DNA of 64,000 bases from Anarhynchus alexandrinus (taxonomy: Eukaryota > Chordata > Aves > Charadriiformes > Charadriidae): contig VUYV01000014.1 in NCBI GenBank assembly GCA_008711295.1, positions 8,073,486 through 8,137,485 on the forward strand, read 5' to 3'. The translations under genes and the position numbers were made by a program. Every line of letters starts with the position of its first letter. The first letter of the stretch is position 1. Below the pieces are notes generated by a model. It ran no database searches. It was not told the DNA's origin and saw only the letters and a program-made list of their open reading frames with translations. Shown here piece after piece: positions 11,346 to 23,000 of the stretch.

Positions 11346-14339
11346 GCTAATTAAAAACTAAGAAAATGCTTTGACAAGCTTTCAAAAATGTTATTGTTAC
11401 AGCAGATTTCTGCTGGGATCAGAGTCAAGTTTCCAGCGCAGCTGTAATTATTGTCTTCGTTGCTTAAGCTTTTTTCAACCGGTCAGAAGACTAAAGACAT
11501 GCCTGTATTCCCGATACATCGCAAAGTTCACCACAGTTCCTTGCAATGGTGTTTTCGATGGCACCCTGACTCCATTTATCACGGGCATTTAAAAGTGCAA
11601 AACCCTGAAGTCAGTGACACAGCTTCTGTCAGTCGTGTGGATGCGGGCTAAAAGTCACCGCTGTCTGCAGACACTGTTTTGCATATGCATATGGAGAACT
11701 GGTGCAGTTTCATTTATTTATTGTTGATTTATATGCTCAAAGATTGTTTTATTTCTTGCAATCTACTTTTAAGAATATAGAAAGCCCTTAGAAGAGGTAT
11801 CCTATGTTAGAATTCGTCACAGCTTAGCTGCCAAAACAACATGAGTGCCCTTGCATTTGGACCGATGTTAAATCATAAACTTTTAGCTTATACACTTAGG
11901 TTCGGGGGTAGAAGGGGTTAACGTGCAGGGCAAGTTCCCCTGCCAACTTTAGAAGAAGCAAGTTATGCAAAAGTTGACGAGAAGTGAAAATCACTGAGGA
12001 AGGGGATCTTTGGAAAGGAAATATGACATTTTCAGCAAAATCCCGCTAAACGTCCTCCTCTTGGCATCATGTACGGGTGAAAGCGACCCCGTGTCTGGAC
12101 CTACGGCAGCAGGGTTTGCACCGAGAGGCAGGGTGCTGCTCGCCCGCAGGGAGGTGCCGTTTCTGCCTCTCTTCAGCCTGGGTGGAAAATATGTTAGAAA
12201 GAGGATCTCAGACATAGAGAGGAGGGGTCAGGATATCAGTTAGAGCATATTTTCCAGCATCACATTACTCGGCGTGACATTTGCTAGAACAACTCCATTT
12301 AATTCTCATTTTAGTGTAGCGATAACTTGTACTCCAGCACAGTCGTTGGCAGAGCCCTGTGCCGCGCTTCAGCAGTGCTGCTGCCAATGCTGCAGCACAT
12401 TCGACATTGCCAAGAAGCCGTTGCTTGCATTAATTTTACTATTCCTCTAGTAAAACTACAACTGTTTATTCATTCTAAGGCACATTCAGAGCAAGGATTC
12501 AGAACAAGAATTTTACAGAGCACTTTTTCAATTTGGGGAATAGCCGGAGACTGAACGGGGTGCATTTTCTTAGCACATGCATTTAAAAAAAGCCAGCAGC
12601 AATCAGCTAGAAAGGCAGAAAGTTAAACTTTCACCTTACAGATAACCTGATGGCCAGAGAACCCTTAGCTACTAATCTTTCACCCTTTCAGCTTTCAATG
12701 AGAGCAACGTGCCAGCCGCGAGGCTTTCGTACCGCCCCTGCTGCTGCTGGGGACCGCTGCCGTGCTACGTGTGGAGCGTGATGGCGTGCTCTGCAGAGCT
12801 GCCTCACCCCTGAAACACAGGAGTGTTGAGCGACGTGTTGCTCTCTGAGGGTTGCACTTGTGCAATGTGGCAGTGTCTAATACTCTAAGACGACTGGATC
12901 AATAAACAATGCTGCCAGCTATCGGCAATGATAAATCTCCTCTCCACGTATACGCCCTGTTTGGATTCCGCCTGTGATTTAGCATCTTGGCAGCTGCTGC
13001 AGGACTGTCTGCTTTCAATCAGTTGGCTCTGTGCCCTGTCTTCCAGCGTATCAATAAATCAGGAAGCTTTCCACTAGTTTCTCAGGATCTGACTGTGAGA
13101 TGCCAGGCTTAACTCATTAGAGCAGGACTTGAGGGATGTTCGGTACCTTGCAGGAGCCGCTTCTCCATTCATAATGTCACCCCACACTACCTCTGTTTGG
13201 CACAGTGACTGCTTTCTCCAAAAAAGTTCTCACATTCTCTTGCCCCTTCCCAAAGTTTTTTTCTTTTACTTGGCTTCCTAGAGTTGACAGAGAGTGATAC
13301 TCTTCACTTCAGTCTGTTTATACAGAGGCTAAGCTTGGACTCATTAGTCTAATAGATTTCATTGGCAACTTTTTGTCTCCTACAGTTTTTATCCTTGCTT
13401 GTTTTTTCCAGGAATAGCTAATAAAAAACATTGGTTTAATAAAAGACATTATGTCTTCCTACAAGCCTGGGTTCCTCTGATCATTGCAGCCTCATGACAG
13501 CATGAATGTCGCTATGACTGGGATTTTTACCGTATTTTTGTATAACCTTGCTCAAGTAGGATTAGTAACAAAGTACTGGTATTGCTGGTGCTGGTGGAGC
13601 TTCACTTCCGTGAGGCTAGTGAGATTTTAGAAAATCCTCCAAGTAGATATAGCCTGTGGGAGCAATTTACCCTTCATTAAACAGAGGGCTGAAAGCCTTG
13701 ACGATGTCATATGTGATGTGAGGGAGTACTTGTGCCAGCGTCCTCACAAAGTGCTGCTAATGGCTTTCAGTCCTGCCCTCCAGCACCGCCATTCTTCCAG
13801 CACAGGGCCCTCTGCTAGTCACTCTTTTGCTGTCATGTATTATTTTATGGCTTTAAGCTGCTCCTTTGCTTTTCTCTTTAAACCACTGGAGTTTTAACTT
13901 CAAACCCAGGAAAATTCTACTGCAGTTTAGATCAACGGATGTGGGGAAGGACGGTGGGTCCGGATACCCGTGTGCGTCTGGCCTTGCCCTGCCTCGTGGC
14001 ACGTAGCTTCGGTTAGAGCTGGGCAAGGAGGCAGCGCCGTGCTCCCAAATTAGGACCAAAAGTGCTTTTTTTCCATCCTGCTCTGGCATAAATGACTGTG
14101 TAGGTCAGTGAGGAGGGATGAATCATGCCGTGCACTCTGTACATATTAAAACCACGCTCTTTGTAGAGACACATGCAGTTTCCTGGTGAGAGCTACCAGG
14201 GGCTGAGGCTCAGACAGAGGTGGTTTCCAGCTGAGTGCACAGAACTTGCTTTAACCACAGGGTAGCTTGAATCCAGCGCTGGTTTTATGCATTCACCCTG
14301 GTCGAGGGAGAAGAAAGATGGTTGCCTGGTGGAGGCGTA
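11346..14339. other. Non-coding DNA with possible conserved elements
   Basis: No gene is visible. A perfect 12-bp palindrome CATATGCATATG lies at 11682-11693. A CpG-rich patch lies at about 12700-12790. It is followed at about 12880-13080 by a stretch with little low-complexity sequence and two ATCAATAAA motifs, a texture often seen in conserved non-coding elements; that reading is inference without any alignment. A second, weaker CpG-rich patch is at about 13960-14040. The open frames here are at most 78 codons and look random. Confidence 0.5.
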
Positions 14340-14460
14340 CGTGCAGGACTGCGCTAGTCCAAGTTTCAGTCCAAATTCTCTCATAACTTCTTTTTTTCTG
14401 ACCTAGAGCAAGTCACTCGAAATCCTGTTTCCCTGGCTGTACCTAACCCGTGTCTGCTGG
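14340..14460 (-). mobile_element. Possible MIR fragment
   Basis: The stretch around 14400-14445 (CTGACCTAGAGCAAGTCACT, then CCTGTTTCCCTGGCTGTA) resembles the reverse complement of the MIR core, which reads TGACCTTGGGCAAGTCACTT followed by CAGTTTCC and CATCTGTAA. The upstream flank also has a weak match to the GGTTCAAATCC-like part. Only about 40 bp match convincingly, so the boundaries are approximate and the call is tentative. Confidence 0.4.
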
Positions 14461-15340
14461 GTTCTGCCCAGAGAAGACCCGAGCACTGCTCCTGGTCTGA
14501 ACTGAACCACAGCCTGCTCCCACTCATGCTGGTGCAGATCGGCAGTGAACTGCGACCCTAACCCAAATATCGTTCTGCTTGTCTTTGTGCCTTACCAATC
14601 AGACGCGTGTAAACAAACACCCTAATTTGAGGGAATTTTTGTGAGAATAAAGGCACAGCTGATATAAAGTACTGACTAGTACAGTGAGGCCTCACGGGGA
14701 CCGCTTGTTCCCTTTATCTCTGGGATATAGAATTTAGCTAACTTGTTTATTGATTTTCTTTCCTGGGTGTAGTGGCAGTTTTACCACTAAAACACAGGCT
14801 CGGTCAGGGGTGCAAGAAACTATAAAAGAATAAAATCCTCAGTTCTGCCATTATCCTCCAAACAACTTTGAAACCCGAAAGCGAGGATAAAACCTCAGCT
14901 CATAGTCGCTGTCTGCAATAGAGACCTAGCGCTGAGCCACCCGCCTTAGGCTCCCTTTTGAGCACAGCTGTCCAGATTTAGGTTTTACTTTGGAGCACAC
15001 TTAACTGTGCCATTGCATCCCCTCACTGTATTGCTGAGCTCCTTGATTTAAGGGAATCGGGGGTAAGTGCCTCTGGTGCTGGTGGCTGCCCTTTGTCAGG
15101 TGGGTCCCACATGGATGTGCTTGCAGCCCGAAGGACCCGAAGGTGTCTCATCACAGTTCTCCAGCAGTAGTTCCCTCAAAAGGAGAAAACACCCTAAATA
15201 CAGTCATATGTCTCTGAGAAGGGGAAATAGAGAATAATAGGGAAATAGGGAAATAACGGGGCGAGCATGAGCAATTCTGCCCAGTGTGTGCTTAGTTAAT
15301 GTGATGAGCCATCCTGGGTCATGCATTGGCCATTGTGCGT

Positions 15341-15352
15341 GGGGGGGGGGGG
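15341..15352 (+). repeat. Poly-G run (G12)
   Basis: Twelve consecutive G residues lie between GTGCGT and TAAGG. A single run of this length can join G-quadruplex structures and is prone to length errors in sequencing. It sits 0.8 kb from the even longer G15 run. Confidence 0.9.
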
Positions 15353-16167
15353 TAAGGTGAGTCCCCCTGCCTTGCCCAGGCTGGGGACAGGCGTGGGAGC
15401 AGGGCAGGCTTCGGATGTTTTCCCCTATAAGTCCCATGTCAGGTGGCAGCTGGAAAGCGGGACCTGCTCCCGAACACCATCAGCATTCTTCTTAAGAGCT
15501 TTTTTTCCCTGTTAATTGCTTTGTAACCAGTTATGATTAGACAGTAATGATTCCTGGGTCTAATGATAGGAAGTACTCATTAGCACATGGGCAAGGGAGC
15601 AGTTCCCCAGAGCATGGACGTTTATCAAAAGGGAATACATGAGATATACGAGTTTCCAAAACAGGAAACTGAAATTTTAGGATGTAATTCAGCAGCATAT
15701 TCTCCATTACCATCATCTGCCACAATCTAGAGGAAGACACAAAGGGAATCAAGTCTGCATAATACAAACTCACGTAATTATAATAGTATCAACCCGACTT
15801 CAGCCACTTGGTTTGGAAACAATTGCCCCCAAATATTGGCCTTTGACTGTAGAAAAGAAATACTCATGGGAACAGCTTTCATTTAGACAGCAAATTAGAG
15901 GCATAAATTAAAAAAGAAAAGGAAGTCACTTTGAAAGTAGCTACCCGTGGTGTCATACGGCAAACGTCAGTGAGCTCTGCTCCATGACTAGGGGTGCTGC
16001 AACCAGCTAAATGAGCATCGTGTTACAGCAGCCTCATCTGTGTGGATGAGATGAGGAGAAGACAGCAATCTGGGAAACTCAAGTGCCAATGTAATCTTTT
16101 GGCAGTGGTTTTCCTTTGTACCTAAGCAGAATGATCTAAGTGGTCTAAAACCCCTGAAATTCATAGT

Positions 16168-16195
16168 AAAAAAAAAAAAAGGGGGGGGGGGGGGG
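16168..16195 (+). repeat. Homopurine A13-G15 tract
   Basis: Thirteen A residues (16168-16180) are followed at once by fifteen G residues (16181-16195), making a 28-bp pure purine strand. No retroposed body with a poly-A end was recognised next to it, so I list it as simple sequence rather than a SINE or LINE tail. Confidence 0.9.
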
Positions 16196-17827
16196 CAGGG
16201 AGCAGGGATACAGCTCTGCCCATGAGAGGCAGACAGCACAGCGCTGTGCTGAATCCCCGACAAGGTCCCTGGGGCACGTGGACATGCTTCTAGCTGTGAC
16301 TTTTATTTCCAGAGCAGATCTGCCTGAATCGATGCTGACACGAGGCACAGAAAGTTCTCCCGGCTTTCTTCTTAAAATGCAAAAGCAAAAAGTCATTCCT
16401 GTAGAGACCTCCTTCCTCCTGTACCCTGCAACCCTCACACGTGGACCGGGCAACAGTTGGCCTTGCATTGTGCTCTGAGATGCTTTTAAAGAGTCCAAAA
16501 TCAAGAGATTTTACAAAAAAATAGGCAGCCAACCTATGCCTGACCCCTACAACTGCGTGTGCTTACACTGCAAGCTTGGCCAGCACTTTTTCTAGTTGCA
16601 GTAGCAGGATGATCATTTTTAGGACCAGAGGCAATTATTCTGGTCTGGAATTTCAAGATGATGTTGACTTTTACCACAAATACACAGAAAAGAGTAGTTC
16701 CAGTGTTTCACAATAGCAGGGTCCCAGGAAAACATTCCCTCAGTCAGACTAATGGGGCCCCAAGTTCTAAGTGGAGAAGATATTCCATTGTACACAATGG
16801 AGGAGAGAAAAACGAGGAAAATCAAGGTATTGTCTGCCATTGTTATCTGCTGGAGGCCCAGCTGAATTTCTGCAGATGGTAGATAGCTTTGCCAGCCTTC
16901 ACAGTCCAGTGGCTTTTCTTCATATTTGTTTTGTCTTTAGGGAAACGTGCAGCATTTAGCAATTAGATGTTGATCCAACTATACAACAAGGTCAAGGAAA
17001 GCTTTTATGTTATTACAGTTGGTTTTTTTTTTTTTCCTCTACCATAACTAGTTTTAGAGAATGTGCTCGTGTGCCTCGTATTGTGGCAACAGTGGAGGAA
17101 GAAGACTGTGACTGCGAAGTTCACAGTTTAAAATGCAGAAAAGGCATTTACTGGGAAGCCAGAGAAATAGGGGATGCAGAGGAAATAGGGGCTTCCCAGG
17201 GAGCCCAGGCAGCAGAGAGACACCTGGGAGAGATGCTGCTATTGCCTTATGAATTCTTACTAACTTCACTGGGGTTTTGCAGATAATCTCACAGCTTGGG
17301 CCCATCCTCCCAGAGACCCAGGGCTGGCTGTGGTAATAACTTGCAAATTAAGTGTTTTAATTATGCCTTTCTCCTGCATGATCTCTTATGTTGTGCAGTT
17401 CGACCAGTTGTTTTTTATTCTGCATTGTTGCTTTCTTTTGCACCACCTAACTTTCTGCATATCACTCTATCTTTCTTCTTTCCTTTGCACAGTGGCTGCA
17501 AAACTTTTCAGCATAAATGCCACAATAATAATAAAACCTCCTCCATCTCCCTGGTGTCAGGAGGGATGCAAGAATTAAATATACGTCCAGCGTACTGTAA
17601 TACAAATTGATTTGAACCTAACTGAAAACCAATAAGTAATAAGGATTTGTTGGCTTTCCTACCTCTTTGTATGACAGCAATAGAAGATGGTATCAAAACT
17701 CACATATTGAAACACTCCGTTGAAAATAACATTCAGAGCAAAAGTAACTGGTGGTGGTTAAAGGTACATCCAGGATCCTGCAGGCTTGGGTCTGGGCTGG
17801 GGACCCCTGCCAGTGCACAGCAGTTAC

Positions 17828-17953
17828 CTGGATGTCGGTGAGAGTCATCTTGGTGAAAGATGATGCAAACCGGTCTGCGGCTATCAGGAACTCATTGTGA
17901 ATGCGGAAGAGGAGGATGAGCTCATGTCTGTCTCCAGCAGGCATGCCCATGGT
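17828..17953 (-). CDS. Candidate internal coding exon, gene unknown
   Basis: On the minus strand a 126-bp segment reads as 42 codons without a stop. It begins TMGMPAGDRHE, continues through ILLFRIHNEFLIAADRF and ends FTKMTLTDIQ. It is preceded by a pyrimidine-containing stretch ending in CAG (acceptor AG at 17954-17955) and followed directly by GTAACT, a good splice donor (GT at 17826-17827). Both junctions fall in phase 0 in the open frame. Codon use is exon-like: many third-position C or G codons (CTC ATC CTC CTC TTC CGC) and CpGs, unlike the AT-rich surroundings. The composition suggests an amphipathic, mostly helical piece. I do not recognise the family and found no partner exon on the minus strand, so neighbouring exons would lie outside the window or go unseen. 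The frame stays open to a TAA about 30 bp upstream of the acceptor. A chance open frame is the main alternative. Confidence 0.4.
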
Positions 17954-19870
17954 CTGGGATGCCAAGTGGAGCCACAGGCCATGCGTCAGAGGATTCAGAC
18001 GTTATCATTGGCAGGGCACACCAGAGTCAAGATCCAAGGCCAGAAATCAAATTTGGCTGGTAAAGACTGAGGGAGGGGAGAGCAAGCCTTTTGTGGAGCT
18101 CATATGGTCGGTAGGCTCTCATCAGATTCGGGAACTTTTCTGCTTGTACTCTGTGGTGAGTTTTGTAATCTGATTTTGCTGAGAGAAGCTCACTTTGGTA
18201 GGTGAAGGGTAGGCACTCCCAGAGGCCCTGTGCTGATGTTGAGTAACACCAAGTCCCATGCTGCTGAAGTTCACATCTGGAGCTATTTTTATTTCCTGCA
18301 GGGGAAGAACCTTCTCTTTATCATGCAGTGAGATCCCGACTGCAGCAGCAGTCTGCTCAGCAGCAGCAGCAGGGCTTGAAGCAGAGGGAGAAGCTGAGAG
18401 AAGCTGAGATCTGAAGCTGGCAGGAGTTCAGAGAGCAAAGCTCTGGTATTGCAGAAGATGACAGAAGAGAGGCGACAAAGCCCTCTTGTTCAGCATTTCG
18501 GGCCTTGTGGCAGGATAGGCTGCTTGTTGTGTTTTCCACTTTAGCTCTGACAGCACCACTGCAGAGCTTTGGTTGAAACCCCAGCAAAAACTCAGTGAGA
18601 GCCACTGCCTTGCAGAGGCAACACAGAGTTAATGTTCCCAGTGAAGCAACAGCTCCTCTAAATCCCTGGAGGCTTCATGGAAGAGGCTGTTTAGCTCCAC
18701 AGCCAAGACCTTGCCTGTATGTAAGGAATTGATGCAAAGCAAGAGCTTCTCTGCTTTGCCCTTGCGTGAGGCAGGGATTTGCTCTATATCACAGACTTGG
18801 GCCAAAGAGGCTTTTCCCAGATCCTTGGTGATGCGGTGACTCCACCAGGAGATGAGACCTGGACATGCACCTTCCATCCCACCTCCTCTTCCTCCCTGTG
18901 CTGACCCCATGCCAACCCCATAGCCTAGGTCCCACCGGAGAGGCCCTCGGTGCAGCGGCTGGGAGCTCTGCTGCAGTGATGACAGGGGAGCAGGGCTGCA
19001 GGGTGCACCATCAACTGCACGTAAGTGCAATTCAACATAAAACCCCAAAGGTCTGGTGAAAATAATCATTGTTTTCCCCTTTTCCATGCACTTTCTTACC
19101 TTGCTTTGCCTCTACTACACCTGCCTAAGCACAAGGACCCATCAAAAGGCTTCTTGAAGTCACAGGAAAGACTCTCCATGACCCACAAGGGTGCTGAGTT
19201 GGGCCGTGGTTGCTCTGTACAGGGCAACAAGTCAATGGGAGCTGCGTTTATGACAGCTGGGCCTTCTCCACCCAGTTCTTGTGGAAAGCAAGTGTGACAG
19301 CAGAAGTTATGCTGGATAAAGGCCTTGGATAAAGCTGTGTTAATCTTGGTTTTACAACCACTTTGTGTTTTCTGTTCTCTCCTCTTTCTGCAAGCCAAAG
19401 TTCATAAAAGCCTGATGAGGCCAACAGGAGTCTCTCCATTATCTTGGAAAAGAAGAACCATTATCTTGGTTCTGACCCTGAATCATCTTGTTGCCTGCAA
19501 GAATGAGCTCAGTGGCCACCAAAATGCTTGACTCCTCCCAGTCCAGCTATTGCTTGTCATCCTTGTGACAATTTGCACGTAGGGCACCATCCTTGCCCAT
19601 TGTTTGGTCCTCTTGGTCCCTGCAGCCTGGGCTTTGTGCAGTGCAGGACAGTGCTGCATCCCGGCACGCTCTTGCTGTGCTGCTGAGCCATCTGCCGCAG
19701 TTCTGCTGTGTCTCCTGCATCTTCTCCTTATAGATCACCCTCCCTGGAAGGTTTATATACAGCTTTGTGGCAGCCAGGCTGCAGAGGGACACAGCCACCA
19801 GGCCCCGTGGTTGGAAGGTGGGATGGAAGGGAACAGTGCCACGTCCACCTGGGCAACAGCTACAAACAAT

Positions 19871-19887
19871 CCCCTTTGAAAAAGGGG
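19871..19887. repeat. Short hairpin CCCCTTT-GAA-AAAGGGG
   Basis: Seven-base perfect arms surround a 3-bp loop (CCCCTTTGAAAAAGGGG). It is too short to call a functional RNA element. Confidence 0.6.
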
Positions 19888-20001
19888 TTTCACCCTCAGT
19901 TCAGTGACCAATCCTTTTCGTGCACTGGCCATAACTGCATTAAAACACCTGCTGGAAGATCTGAGCTATATATTGTGGTCTGTGTCCCCCGGTTGGAGCC
20001 T

Positions 20002-20050
20002 TCTGCCTTATTTTTATTCCGTCCCACCATCTGCCTTATTTTTATTCCGT
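20002..20050. repeat. Direct repeat, two 21-bp copies with 28-bp period
   Basis: The 21-bp unit beginning TCTGCCTTATTTTT and ending ATTCCGT occurs exactly at 20002-20022 and 20030-20050, with 7 bp (CCCACCA) between the copies. On the minus strand each copy carries AATAAA, so the duplication creates two polyadenylation-signal hexamers 28 bp apart. A TATATAT motif lies shortly before it at about 19969. Confidence 0.8.
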
Positions 20051-23000
20051 GCTTCATCATGGTGGTCTGAAATATGCCTTTTTATAACAAATTGGTACAT
20101 GTGAATTAGCATTCAGGAACTGGAATTGCCAATTCTTTCCTAACTTTTACAAAAACAGCCAGTTTATTTTTGAAATCTTAAGAAATATCTGATTTGGATG
20201 ACTTGTCTGCCATGGTTCATACTAGACTGAACGTAGCTATATTAGAAATAACCTTAGCATTTTTCTAACATGCAGAGACTCGATTCACAGGAGTCTTGGG
20301 AAAAAAAGTCTCTGTGCTAAAATACCTTTGGAGCATATTGTCTTTTAAGGCAAATATAATATAGACTAGTATTGATGAGAATGTTCTGCTCCGATGAAGG
20401 TCAGAAGAAAGATTTTATGCCAGCGGGGTTGATCTGCTCAGGAAGATGAGGAGGATGGGGGGGTGGGGGTGGTAATGCAGCTTTCCAGCGTGCTTGTGCC
20501 TCTTCAGTTCAGCCGTGATAAACTGGCAGCTCGTCTGGAGCTGGCAGCTGCCTGTCCTGCCTGTCCTGCCACCTTGTCACTCTGCAGAGTGACCTGCCGC
20601 GCAGGAGCCCTCCTTCCCCACGGACCCTGCCTGCCCGGGCAGTTCTGCTCCCTGGGAGAGGTGTGATGGCGTGATGCTGAGCTGGTCAGAAGTTGTCTGA
20701 CAAGTCATTTTCTAGGAAGCGCTAATTATCAGATAGAATTTCACTGAAACACATCGGCTGAAGAAGTTTTCTTTTGGACTGTCCCCGTGGCTCCTCAAGC
20801 ACACAGTCTTGCACCGCGTCTGAGGTCTTTTTTTTTTTTTTAACCTTTCCAGAGTGAAGTGTTCTGTTTTTCTAGATGGCTTTTCATTTCAGCTCTTAAT
20901 GTTTTCAAGTGATATAAAACAAAATATAAAATCAAATTAGAATTTTTCACTGTGTCAAAATCCAACATTTTGAATAACAAAGGCATTTCATTGGAGTTTG
21001 CAGGAAATAGCAAAATTACTTGCTACGTTACATGTTCTAAATTGGAAAAAAGTCCAAGTCATTAAATTTGCCATGAAAAATCAATAGGAAGAGTCTCTAT
21101 GTACTTTAAAAGTAGTAACTTTTAAAAAGTTTAAAATAGTATTTTTTTTCTATCCTTTTTTTTTTCTCTCTTTGCTTTAATTAGCAGTGAAAATACTCAT
21201 GCAGGATCAGGACCTATTTATAACAGATAAAATCTGCTATCTCCTTGACACCATGTTCTCTTTTCAGCTTCCCTTCTTGACTTTGCGCAAAAAGGAAAAC
21301 AGCTTCGTGCTGTTCACTCTGGTATTCTCAATTTTGTCATTTGGGATCCAGCACTTTTGGGGATGTCTGTAAATCAGCCTCCAAGCCGGGAACTTCATAC
21401 AAGGGCAAGTTTTTTTTGGTGTGGATTCCTGTGCTTCAGCAAGAGTTTGAGTGGAGCTTGCAAGTAAATAGGAAATGTTGTCGATTCGTAGTGGCAGGCA
21501 GAGATGCTGAGCTTCAGCCACGTTAGAGGGGTCGTGGCTGGGCTTTTGATTTACCAAATATAGCAAAGGGGTAAGTTTGGATTGCGTATATTTTACCTTC
21601 TTTCATGGGAGTAGGTTTTTGTACCCTCTGAACCACAATGAAGACACTGTTTTTATTAGGCTGTAGATTTCCCTTCTGAAATGGCTGAGCGTGGCCAAAG
21701 CAAAAATCCCAAGCATTTGGGCTGTTGCTCGGCTGAGTCTCCTCGACTTGGCTCTCGCTTGGAGCCTGTTGCAGCTCCCGAGGATGATGGAACGGCTCCC
21801 ACTGGGAGCTGGATCAAGTTTTGAGCTGCTCCTCGCTGCTTGTTTATTTGTCCTATTCTCCGGGCTTGGCAGGTGGCATTTTTGCTCAGTGATTCATTCT
21901 CCGGCACATGCATTTATCTGGGCTGACATTTTAATCATGCAAATAAGGATCTCCTTAATGAAGAAAAAAATTAATTTCACAACTGTTGCTACAAACACAG
22001 TGACAGTCCTGCTAATGTCATTACATTTATAATACAATCAGTGGCTTTTCCATAATTACTATAAACTGGTGCACTTAACAGCGGAGTAAAGGTTACACAA
22101 AGAGCTGTATGACTCCTCTTGTTCACTCTCTTCTTTTATCAAGAGCGTTTGGCACTCTTCATATGTCCTTTTGAAATCTTTTGGTCATCGCTGCTTCATT
22201 GCTTGTACTGCAGATGGCTTTGCCTTTGTCAGAGGAACAGACAAAATAAGTGGCAAGGAGACAACTCCTCTGTGACCTTTTGTGGCTTCTTGTCTTTGAC
22301 ATCGCAGTCTGCAGAGTAAACACAGTGACTCATTCTCTTTCAGTAAATAGCTGCCTTCCCAAGGTTTTGTTATTTGCAGGATTTTTCTGTTAAAAAATCG
22401 GCACCCAAAAAGCAGTGGGATGCGAGCTATGAGCGGCCACCAGCCTGGTTTCTGCCTCCGGACCATTACAGATTTGGTAGGCAATAAGGACTTAAAATAC
22501 TTGGGCAGGACTGTACCCTCGTAGAACATGTTCTTCCACAACACGCTTCATTTTTCAGTTGTGCCCCAATGCAGTGTTTCAGTGATGAGCTTAAAAAACC
22601 CAACTTATGTAGCCAAAAAAAAACAGTCAGAAGAAAGGGCTTCCTAAGGGGGAAGGGTGCTAAAATGCTCTGAAATTAGCAGAAAACAAGTGACTTGTGA
22701 AACTGAGGTGTCAGGATGCTCGGCGCCATCGGGCAGCGGCAGCCTGGGATGAGGAATAGCTGTTTCAGACCTGATGCCTTCTTTCTCCTCTTTTTCTTTG
22801 AGATGCTGTGAGTGAGGTGCCCAAGGCCCAGGTGAACGTGGCCTTAATCCCCCAGAGTGAAGGGGGTTGGGAGCAACACTCTGGTCTCAAGGCAATATGA
22901 ACCACCCTCAGGTTGTGTTACCTCTGCGGAAAGGTGTTTTAGGGTTGGTTTTTTAACCTTCTTGTTATCAAGGGAGGGTTTGAAGAGGTTTGAAAACATT

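Larger units (their letters stand above)
14461..17827. other. Non-coding DNA with poly-G runs
   Basis: No gene is visible. The stretch contains the G12 run at 15341-15352, the A13-G15 run at 16168-16195 and a T13 run at 17023-17035. The 119-codon minus-strand frame at 16145-16504 reads through the A/G homopolymer, giving runs of Pro and Phe, and is not believable as protein. The left flank of the candidate exon at 17828 (its downstream intron on the minus strand) begins in this stretch. Confidence 0.55.

Noticed and set aside
16145..16504. 119-codon minus-strand open frame
   Set aside because: It ends through the A13G15 homopolymer as a Pro/Phe run, and its reading frame depends on an uncertain run length.
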